A stretch of DNA of 64,000 nucleotides, from the NCBI GenBank assembly GCA_018449715.1, contig JAAVVA010000001.1, positions 496,001 through 560,000 on the forward strand, read 5' to 3'. Made by a program: the position numbers and the translations under genes. The notes below the pieces were generated by a model. It did not search any database, was not told the origin of the DNA, and worked only from the letters and a program-made list of their open reading frames with translations. This document shows positions 25,815-31,940 of the stretch, piece by piece; the stretch's first letter is position 1, and each line of letters begins with the position of its first letter. This stretch comes from Acidobacteriaceae bacterium dw_441. Its GTDB lineage: Bacteria; Acidobacteriota; Terriglobia; Terriglobales; Acidobacteriaceae.

Positions 25815-26108
25815 TTACTTGGAGGGCGTGCTCTGCTGGGTGGTTGTGCCGCGTCCGGAGAGAACCGAGTGGTCCGAGGCGCGCGAGAGCAGGATGGTCA
25901 GGCCGATGGAGGTCAGCATGAAGATGATCGCCGCCCATGTGGTGAGCTTCGTCAGCAGATTGGCAGCTCCACGGGGTCCGAAGGCGGTCTGTGAACCCTG
26001 TCCTCCGAAGGCTGCGGCGAGATCAGCCGACTTGCCCTGCTGAATCAGGACGACGCCGATCAGGAAGAGTGCAACCAGAACGTGCAGGATGACAAGAACG
26101 ATGACCAT
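25815..26108 (-). CDS. secG: Preprotein translocase subunit SecG
   Basis: This 97-residue protein has two transmembrane segments: an N-terminal VIVLVILHVLVALFLIGVVL and one near TTWAAIIFMLTSIGLTIL. Between them is the conserved loop IQQGKSADLAAAFGGQGSQT with the family's Gly-rich FGG-x-Gly motif. A Ser/Thr/Gln-rich tail follows, as in many SecG proteins. SecG assists SecYE and SecA in protein export at the inner membrane. The gene lies next to tRNA-Leu, an arrangement common in many bacteria. Confidence 0.93.
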   Translation of the reverse strand: MVIVLVILHVLVALFLIGVVLIQQGKSADLAAAFGGQGSQTAFGPRGAANLLTKLTTWAAIIFMLTSIGLTILLSRASDHSVLSGRGTTTQQSTPSK

Positions 26109-26145
26109 CGGGGGAACGAAAAGCCTTCCGGGTAATGTGTTGGAT

Positions 26146-26230
26146 TGGTGCGGAGGAGGGGACTTGAACCCCTATGCCTTGCGGCGCAAGCACCTCAAGC
26201 TTGTGCGTCTGCCAATTTCGCCACCTCCGC
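26146..26230 (-). tRNA. tRNA-Leu (anticodon GAG)
   Basis: An 85-nt class II tRNA with encoded CCA at 26146-26148. The acceptor stem GCGGAGG pairs with CCTCCGC. The anticodon stem CAAGC/GCTTG closes the loop TTGAGGT, giving anticodon GAG. A long variable arm follows, as expected for Leu, and the T arm contains GGTTCAAGTCC. It aligns well with E. coli tRNA-Leu(GAG) from memory. Confidence 0.95.
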
Positions 26231-26286
26231 GTTTGGCACTGCACTGCAGGTCCAGAAAGAGCGGTTGAGCAATCAATCCGTAACGT

Positions 26287-26292
26287 AGTATA
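26287..26292 (-). promoter_or_regulatory. Candidate extended -10 box for tRNA-Leu
   Basis: On the minus strand, TGCTATACT provides TATACT with an upstream TG, 57 nt before the tRNA 5' end. A TTGCAC lies further upstream with a spacer (21 bp) too long for a standard -35, so it would work as an extended -10 promoter if real. Confidence 0.4.
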
Positions 26293-26420
26293 GCACCTCG
26301 TGAGGGATTTTGTGTGCAAGGTTCTGGATCGACATAAGTTGCTGGATTTTCCGGCCTGAAGCGGTCCTTCGTGATTCTGCACACACGGTCTTCCACAGGA
26401 ACGATGGTTTAATCGGTGGC

Positions 26421-28160
26421 ATGCTCGACTACTTTTTCTGCCTGCGAGGGCCCGTGAAGCTCTGGATTGCTTTAGTTTTGCTTGGTGGTCTTGGATGTTC
26501 TTCCCAGACGGCGAATCAGGCTCCGAAGACGGAGCCGGTGGCGCAGTCCTCAGAGATTCATAAGGTGCAGGTCGCCCCGCAGGAGCAGCCGGTTGCTCCC
26601 GCACAGGTTTCGGCGGAGTTCGGCACGCGGGTTCGCGCGATTGCGGCGGCGGCCAAACTGGAGCCGATGGAGCGGTCGAACTTCTCCGACTACAAGGAGC
26701 ACTTCCGCGCAGTCTACGAGGAGGCGGGGTACGCTCCGTTATGGCTGAGGTCCGATGGACCCAGTCCGCAGGCGAAGGGCGTGATGCAGGCGCTGGAGGC
26801 GAGCGAGCGCAAGGGGCTCAGCCCGGCCGACTACGACGCGTCGAAGTGGCCTGAGCGCGTGGAGGCTCTGAAGACGGCCAGCGATGCCCAGAAGGCAGAT
26901 TTCGACGCCGCGCTGACCGTGGCGACGATGCGGTACATCTCCGACCTGCACATTGGCAGGGTGAATCCGCAGCAGTTCAAGTTCGGGATCGACGCGACGG
27001 TGAAGAAGTATGACCTGCCGCAGTTCCTTACCCAGCAGGTGATCCACGCGGCCAACATTCAGGAGGTGCTGGCCGAGGTCGAGCCCGCTTACAACGGTTA
27101 CCGCAGGACGGAGGAGGCGCTGGGGCATTACCTCGATCTTGCGAAGCAGGGGGACGGCCCTGCGGTTCCACCGGTAACCAAGGGCGTCGGCGTGGGGGAT
27201 ACCTATGTGGGGCTTCCGCAGCTTGTGGCTCGGCTTCGTCTGCTGGGCGACATGCCTGCGGGCGGCGATCCGCAGGGTTATGACGACTCGGTTGCGGCGG
27301 GGGTGAAGCGGTTTCAGTCGCGGCATGGGCTGGGGGACGACGGCAAACTCGGTCCGGCGACCGTGGCGGCATTGAATGTTCCTCTTGCCCAGAGGGTGCA
27401 GCAGCTTGGGTTCGCGCTCGAGCGCTGGCGGTGGATGCCGCCGGACTTTCCGCAGCCTCCGGTGGTGGTGAACATTCCCGAGTTCCGCCTGCGGGCCTTC
27501 GAGGCGGGGCAGAAGGTCGCGCTTTCGATGAAGGTGGTGGTCGGCAAGGCTGCTCCGACGCAGACGCCGGTCTTCACTGACAACATCCGTTTCATTGTGC
27601 TGCGTCCTTACTGGAATGTTCCCCTGAGCATCGTGCGGTCGTCGGTGATTCCGGGAATCAATCGCAGCGGGAACGCCTACCTGGCGCGGGAGCGGATGGA
27701 GATTTCGGGAGGAGGCGGCAACCTGGCCGCCGGGCTGCGCAGCGGGAAGTACACGGTGCGGCAAAAGCCGGGGCCGAAGAACTCGCTGGGGCTGATCAAG
27801 TTCATGTTTCCGAACCACTTCAACGTCTACCTGCACAGCACGCCCGCGACGGAGCTGTTCGAGCGGTCACGGAGAGATTTTAGCCACGGCTGCATCCGCG
27901 TGGAGCGGCCTGCGGATCTGGCGGCGTTCCTTCTGCGGAATCAGGATGGAGGGAAGTGGACGGCCGAGGCGGTGCAGCAGGCGATGGATTCTGGCCCGGA
28001 CAACCGGACGGTCAATCTTGCGATGCAGGTTCCGGTGCTGATCCTGTATGCGACGGCGGTGGTGGAGGAGGATGGGACGGTCTATTTCTTCGACGACATC
28101 TACAAGCACGACCGCAGCCTGAAGGCTGTGCTGGACAAGGGACCTCCTTATCCCTGGTGA
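26421..28160 (+). CDS. L,D-transpeptidase with peptidoglycan-binding domain (YcbB/LdtD-like)
   Basis: This lipoprotein of about 579 residues (signal KLWIALVLLGGLGCSSQT) has a YcbB-like N-terminal scaffold with EAGYAPLWL. A peptidoglycan-binding helical domain follows, including GVKRFQSRHGLGDDGKLGP (about residues 290-320). The YkuD catalytic domain then shows NVYLHSTP and the active-site motif FSHGCIRVERP, with catalytic His and Cys. It makes 3-3 cross-links in peptidoglycan at the periplasmic face. The start is uncertain: ATG at 26421 or GTG at 26454, the latter giving a more standard lipoprotein signal. Its last 13 bp overlap the converging ECF sigma gene. Confidence 0.88.
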   Translation: MLDYFFCLRGPVKLWIALVLLGGLGCSSQTANQAPKTEPVAQSSEIHKVQVAPQEQPVAPAQVSAEFGTRVRAIAAAAKLEPMERSNFSDYKEHFRAVYEEAGYAPLWLRSDGPSPQAKGVMQALEASERKGLSPADYDASKWPERVEALKTASDAQKADFDAALTVATMRYISDLHIGRVNPQQFKFGIDATVKKYDLPQFLTQQVIHAANIQEVLAEVEPAYNGYRRTEEALGHYLDLAKQGDGPAVPPVTKGVGVGDTYVGLPQLVARLRLLGDMPAGGDPQGYDDSVAAGVKRFQSRHGLGDDGKLGPATVAALNVPLAQRVQQLGFALERWRWMPPDFPQPPVVVNIPEFRLRAFEAGQKVALSMKVVVGKAAPTQTPVFTDNIRFIVLRPYWNVPLSIVRSSVIPGINRSGNAYLARERMEISGGGGNLAAGLRSGKYTVRQKPGPKNSLGLIKFMFPNHFNVYLHSTPATELFERSRRDFSHGCIRVERPADLAAFLLRNQDGGKWTAEAVQQAMDSGPDNRTVNLAMQVPVLILYATAVVEEDGTVYFFDDIYKHDRSLKAVLDKGPPYPW

Positions 28161-28699
28161 GCGGCAGTGTGGTCGCAGGTGCAGTCGAGGCAACTGGTGC
28201 GGGCGCAGGCTCCGCAGCATTCGAGCAGCTGCTTGCGTAGCGCTTGATGGGCGCGGTGCGAACGGACGGCGGCGTTTCCGGCAGTGATGCCGGAGCGGCG
28301 GGCAAAGTCTCCGAGCGGGGACTCATCGAGATCGACCTGCTGGATCACCTCGCGGTAGTTGGGGTGGATGCGGTCGATGGCTCCGGCGAGGCAGCGGCAG
28401 GTGTTAGGGGGAGCCTCGTTGAAGGGGGCGGCCTCGGGGTCGTGCTCCGGGGTCCACGGCTCGAAGGTGCGGCCTTCGACGGCGTGGTGGCGGTAGTGGT
28501 CGATGATGGCGTTGCGAAGGATGCGGAAGAACCACGCGGTGGCCGATTCGTCGTCGCGGAGGGCGGCCTGCCGGTCGATGGCGCGGGCGTAGGCGGCCTG
28601 CAGGATGTCCTCGGCCTGGGCACGGTCGTGGACGCGGCGCTCGACGAAGCCGAGGAAGCGGTCGCGCTGGAGTCCGAGGCTGGCGATGGCTGAGGTCAT
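28148..28699 (-). CDS. ECF-type sigma-70 factor with cysteine-rich C-terminal tail
   Basis: This 183-residue protein shows sigma region 2 (AEDILQAAYARAIDRQAALR; TAWFFRILRNAIIDHYR) and region 4 (YREVIQQVDLDESPLGDFAR). It ends in an unusual tail with cysteines at 161, 162, 165, 170, 173 and 175, plus Cys101 and Cys103 in the linker (NTCRCL). The tail could bind zinc or an iron-sulfur cluster and make the factor redox- or metal-responsive. This is inferred. No anti-sigma gene is adjacent. Its end overlaps the converging L,D-transpeptidase gene by 13 bp, so the two may interfere transcriptionally. Confidence 0.88.
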   Translation of the reverse strand: MTSAIASLGLQRDRFLGFVERRVHDRAQAEDILQAAYARAIDRQAALRDDESATAWFFRILRNAIIDHYRHHAVEGRTFEPWTPEHDPEAAPFNEAPPNTCRCLAGAIDRIHPNYREVIQQVDLDESPLGDFARRSGITAGNAAVRSHRAHQALRKQLLECCGACARTSCLDCTCDHTAAHQG

Positions 28700-28776
28700 G
28701 GGTTCTCCTTTACTTTAGATGCCGGAGGGATTCGGAGGAAGCTCCGGTTCTCGAGTTGGTGGGAGGAGAGTGTGCC

Positions 28777-29040
28777 ATGCGTTGCAGGCATCTGGGTCAG
28801 ATTCAAAAGGTAAGCCCCTCGTCGAAGGGGTGCGAGGAGTGCCTGAAGATGGGGGGCCGGTGGGTGCATCTGCGGATGTGCGAGATTTGCGGGCATGTGG
28901 GCTGTTGCGACTCCTCGCCGGGCAAGCACGCGACGCAGCACTTTCATACGACGAGGCACCCGATCATGCGCTCGCTGGAGCCGGGGGAGACGTGGGGTTG
29001 GTGTTTCGTGGATGAGGTGGAGTTGGATTTTCCGGCCTGA
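28777..29040 (+). CDS. Small UBP-type zinc-finger protein
   Basis: This 87-residue protein has the Cys/His pattern of UBP-type zinc fingers: CRHL near the start, CEECLKMGGRWVHLRMCEICGHVGCCDS in two halves, HATQHFHTTRHPIMRSLE, and GWCFVDEVE near the end. In eukaryotes such fingers bind the C-terminus of ubiquitin. In bacteria they are found in small proteins of unknown role. The ATG at 28777 was chosen because GGAGGAG lies 9 bp upstream. It is transcribed away from the ECF sigma gene and ends 6 bp before the end of the converging inhibitor gene. Confidence 0.82.
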   Translation: MRCRHLGQIQKVSPSSKGCEECLKMGGRWVHLRMCEICGHVGCCDSSPGKHATQHFHTTRHPIMRSLEPGETWGWCFVDEVELDFPA

Positions 29041-29046
29041 TCTTCA

Positions 29047-29367
29047 TTACTCGATAACGAGGTGAAGCTCGAAGGTTTCCTGTGGGGAACGGGTTGAGTC
29101 TTCCCATGCCCGACGGAGCGAGAGGCGCAGGGGCAGGCCTTCGGCTGCGTCGAGAGAGAAGCGCAGGAGCCGGGTTCCTCCTGCTCCGGGCGAAGTGGAG
29201 GAGGGCGTGAAGGCGTCTCCGACGGCGATGATGCCTTCCGTGGCAGAGTCCTGCTGCCAGCGGTAGCCGGTGGTGGGGTTCTCGGGAAGGCGGACGGAGA
29301 GTGTGTCCCCAACGGAGGCCTGGAGGGAGGTGCCGTTGTCGCTTTGGGTAACTTCGATCTCGGCCAT
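29047..29367 (-). CDS. Chagasin-like (I42 family) cysteine protease inhibitor
   Basis: This 106-residue protein has the I42 loops: NPTTGYRWQQ (residues 30-39), GAGGTRLLRF (61-70), and a third loop around RRAWED (85-90), where classic members have Arg-Pro-Trp. Inhibitors of this family insert these loops into the active site of papain-like proteases. It has no signal peptide. It is the last gene of a minus-strand cluster headed by a papain-like protease, so it likely restrains that enzyme inside the cell. The replacement of Pro in the third loop may alter affinity. Confidence 0.85.
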   Translation of the reverse strand: MAEIEVTQSDNGTSLQASVGDTLSVRLPENPTTGYRWQQDSATEGIIAVGDAFTPSSTSPGAGGTRLLRFSLDAAEGLPLRLSLRRAWEDSTRSPQETFELHLVIE

Positions 29368-29464
29368 GATGACGGACTCCTCTGTGCCGTTGCGGGATCA
29401 TCCGGGAGACAGCAGGGTGGGCGCGCTGTCCCCGGTGATCTTCTCCTTTTGATGCTCGCTTTGG

Positions 29465-29644
29465 TCAGAGAGCAGTCGGCGGCGTTGCGATGGGTGAAGC
29501 CGGAGGGGCGGAGGCAAGGGCTGCCTCCGCCTCCTCGGGCTTCAGGGTGGGAGCGGTCTGCCGGGCTTCGGCGGTGGATCGCGAGGCAGACAGACTGAGA
29601 GCGATCTCGTCGGGAGTGAGGTCGCGGGGACGGGAGTCGTTCAT
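29465..29644 (-). CDS. Small 59-residue peptide, unknown
   Basis: This short frame starts at 29644 with a good ribosome site (GAGGAGA, 6 bp upstream) and ends in TGA at 29467-29465. The peptide begins MNDSRPRDLTPDEIALSLSA, continues with a Glu/Ala-rich helix (LKPEEAEAALASA) and ends Pro/Thr-rich. It has no signal peptide and no cysteine. It lies between the 149-residue companion gene (12 bp downstream of that gene's stop) and the inhibitor, in the same direction, so it is probably cotranscribed. It has no recognised family. It could be a substrate or propeptide-like partner of the protease, or a small structural peptide. Confidence 0.55.
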   Translation of the reverse strand: MNDSRPRDLTPDEIALSLSASRSTAEARQTAPTLKPEEAEAALASAPPASPIATPPTAL

Positions 29645-29656
29645 TGCGGTTCTCCT

Positions 29657-30106
29657 CTACCAGACGTAAATCTCGTGGATCATGCCGTCGGACTCCTGCC
29701 GGTAGTTGACCGTGCCCTGCGTGTTGCGGGCGTTGGCCCCGAGCATGGTGAAGGCGACGATGGCGGTGTCGGAGTTGTTGGCGAGTTTGACCCAGCCGAC
29801 TCCTGTGACGCCGACCCACGAGTTGCGGTTTTCGTTGATGGACCAGAGGGCGTTGATCTTCTTGCCGTTGACCCAGGTGGTGGCGGCCACGGCCACGGCC
29901 GTGGCTCCCGTGAACGCTGCGGCTTCGCTGGTGAACGAGGCGGCGGCGATGTTGGTGGCGAGAGCGGCGACGTTGCCGGAGGCCGTGGCCAGGGCAAGCT
30001 CCTCTGGAGGAGCTGCGGTGGGAGCGGCGACGAGCGAGGCGATCTCACCGATACTGGTGGCGGCCAGTTCGGACGGTACGTTGAGCTGAGGTTTTGAGTC
30101 GGCCAT
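29657..30106 (-). CDS. Protein sharing the C-terminal domain of the papain-like protease
   Basis: This 149-residue protein has an Ala-rich, low-complexity first half (to about residue 75). It then has a domain of about 68 residues starting KKINALWSINENRNSWVGV and ending EIYVW. That domain aligns over its whole length with the last 68 residues of the upstream protease: Trp-Ser/Thr-Ile, Glu/Asp-Asn/Gln-Asn-Arg-Asn, Gly-x-Gly-Trp, and a final I-x-x-I-Tyr-Val-aromatic. No signal peptide is visible. It lies 48 bp after the protease gene on the same strand. The shared domain may mediate pairing, targeting or decoy binding of the inhibitor or substrate. The family was not recognised. Confidence 0.75.
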   Translation of the reverse strand: MADSKPQLNVPSELAATSIGEIASLVAAPTAAPPEELALATASGNVAALATNIAAASFTSEAAAFTGATAVAVAATTWVNGKKINALWSINENRNSWVGVTGVGWVKLANNSDTAIVAFTMLGANARNTQGTVNYRQESDGMIHEIYVW

Positions 30107-30154
30107 GATGTTTGATCCTTTCTTTAGGTGGCTGTCTGAATCAGAAGAGTCTGA

Positions 30155-31246
30155 TTAGAAGACATAGATCTGCTTGATGACGCCGTTGTCCTGGTAGACG
30201 TTGACGGGGCGGTTGCCCTCCTTGGCGGCGGCGAGCAGGCGCAGAAGGTCGAAGAAGATGTTGTCGTTGTCGGTGGCGATCTTTCTCCAGCCAATGCCGT
30301 TGAGGTAGGCCCATGCGTTGCGGTTCTGGTCGATGGTCCAGAGTCCGATGACGCGGGTGTTGTTCAGCCAGCCGGTCTCGAGGACGCCTTCGACGGCCCA
30401 CATGGTGGAGTCGATGCCACAGTCGCCATAGGCAATGTTGAAGAAGCCGGACATTCCGAAGCCGGTGCCCCAGCTGTTCTTGCAGATCCAGTAGCCGCCT
30501 GCGTCGTTGAAGCCGACGACGGAGACGCAGTGGCCTCCGACAAAGCTTCCGGTGACATGTTTGTAGATGCCGGATTTGTAAGAGTAGAAGTCGCCGTAGA
30601 CGGAGAAGCAGGTGGCGAGAGGCCCCTGGGTGGAGATCCATGTCTTCATGTCGGCGCTGTTGGAGATGGTGTGCCATCCGGTGATCTTCGTCGCGCGGCT
30701 GGCCGAGTCGGAACACTGAGCGCAGGCTTGCTGATGGTCGGTGTAGGGGAAGCAGCCTTCGTCGGGAACGCCGGTGTTCTTGACACCGTTCATGGAGGGC
30801 GTCATGTACCAGCCTCCGCTGCAACTGGCTCCAGAGGAGGGGCCGATGCAGAAGAAGAGCGAGGCTTCGGAGAGATCGACGGCGAGCGAGGGATTGCCGC
30901 GCTGGATGCGGAACTTGGCCTCGACGGTGGCGAGGGTTCCGAAGGCGACGCAGGAGCCGCAACCTCCCTGGTCGCGGATGGGGGTGACATAGTTCAGGCC
31001 GTTGACGTTACGCCAGTCGAAGGAGGCGGCTGCTGCTCCGATGGCTTCGCGAGTGAGGTTGAGACGAGCAAGGGAAACCTTGACGCGTTCTTCGAGCGAC
31101 TCTTCGCGTTCGGAGGGAACGTAGCCGAGGCGGCGTTTCTGGTGGTCCAGCGAAAGCTCGGAGACGCTGGTGACGCCGGCGACCCAGTCGACCTTGGCGT
31201 GCTGGATGAGGAGATTGAGTTGATCGATTTCGATGTTTTCTGGCAT
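30155..31246 (-). CDS. Papain-like (C1A) cysteine protease with extra C-terminal domain
   Basis: This 363-residue protein starts MPENIEIDQL after a CAGGAG site. Residues 1-75 may be a propeptide (SLDHQKRRLGYVPSEREES). The C1A domain follows with oxyanion Gln93, catalytic Cys99 (DQGGCGSCVAFG), His239 (FVGGHCVSVVGFN) and Asn257 (CKNSWGTGFG). Residues about 291-363 form an added domain shared with the 149-residue protein downstream. There is no N-terminal signal, so it may stay inside the cell or be exported another way. A dedicated inhibitor gene closes the same cluster. The substrate is unknown. A longer reading from 31486 exists, but its extension lacks a ribosome site. Confidence 0.85.
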   Translation of the reverse strand: MPENIEIDQLNLLIQHAKVDWVAGVTSVSELSLDHQKRRLGYVPSEREESLEERVKVSLARLNLTREAIGAAAASFDWRNVNGLNYVTPIRDQGGCGSCVAFGTLATVEAKFRIQRGNPSLAVDLSEASLFFCIGPSSGASCSGGWYMTPSMNGVKNTGVPDEGCFPYTDHQQACAQCSDSASRATKITGWHTISNSADMKTWISTQGPLATCFSVYGDFYSYKSGIYKHVTGSFVGGHCVSVVGFNDAGGYWICKNSWGTGFGMSGFFNIAYGDCGIDSTMWAVEGVLETGWLNNTRVIGLWTIDQNRNAWAYLNGIGWRKIATDNDNIFFDLLRLLAAAKEGNRPVNVYQDNGVIKQIYVF

Positions 31247-31604
31247 GTCGAAGCTCCTGGCGGAAGATGGTGTTCCACGGGCGCGACGATGCGGAAACGC
31301 AGGCGCGTCGCATGGGGGGAACGTGGCCGGGGACCTGGAAAAGAGCCGAGTGGGAGCGCGTGAGGCGTTGCGCTTCAAGGGATGCGGGGGCTGGGATACC
31401 CGCGTCCGCTTCGCTGTGGAAATGTGCAATTGGCGCGCCACGAGCCGAAGATTGATAAGACAGAACTTCGCCGAGCTACGGAACACGGCATATGCAAGGG
31501 ATTGCGGAGGGAGTCCGTGGGAGTACGCACAGAAGAAACAGAAGAAGAAGAGGGCGGTTTGTTATGCTGGGCACATCTTTTTGAAAAGAGAGTGAGCAGC
31601 ACAA
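31247..31604. other. 358-bp divergent intergenic region
   Basis: This lies between the protease cluster (minus) and the CDGSH gene (plus) and must hold both promoters. No clear -35/-10 pair, riboswitch or small gene stood out. A purine-rich stretch at 31530-31555 precedes the CDGSH leader. Confidence 0.4.
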
Positions 31605-31826
31605 ATGTCAGAACAGGCAGTAAAGATTACAGTTCGCCCCAACGGTCCTCTGCGGGTGGAAGGACCGATTTCGTTAACCGATGCGGATGGAAGGCATTGG
31701 GATCTGACGGGCAAACCCGCAATTTCACTGTGCCGCTGCGGCGCAAGCGAGAAGAGGCCCTTCTGTGATGGAGCACATAACCGGATCGGGTTTCAGTGCG
31801 CGGCGTCTCCGGCGCTGTTGACCTAA
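31605..31826 (+). CDS. CDGSH iron-sulfur domain protein
   Basis: This 73-residue protein contains the CDGSH cluster motif CRCGASEKRPFCDGAH (about residues 43-58), with three cysteines and one histidine that hold a 2Fe-2S cluster. Such small proteins carry electrons or act in redox or iron control. Its exact partner is unknown. It stands alone, 114 bp before the CocE hydrolase gene. The start is the ATG at 31605. Confidence 0.88.
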   Translation: MSEQAVKITVRPNGPLRVEGPISLTDADGRHWDLTGKPAISLCRCGASEKRPFCDGAHNRIGFQCAASPALLT

Positions 31827-31940
31827 ATTGTTCGATCACAACCTTTGATGCCGCTGCAGCCTGCGATTCTTCGATGAAGGGACGGTTGCAGCGGCGAAGT
31901 ATTTTCAGCCGCACAGATTCTTCTCGATAAGGAAGGCTCG

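Noticed and set aside
30155-31486. Start of the papain-like protease at 31486
   Set aside because: The extension of 80 residues lacks family features and a ribosome site. MPENIEIDQL at 31246 has CAGGAG upstream.
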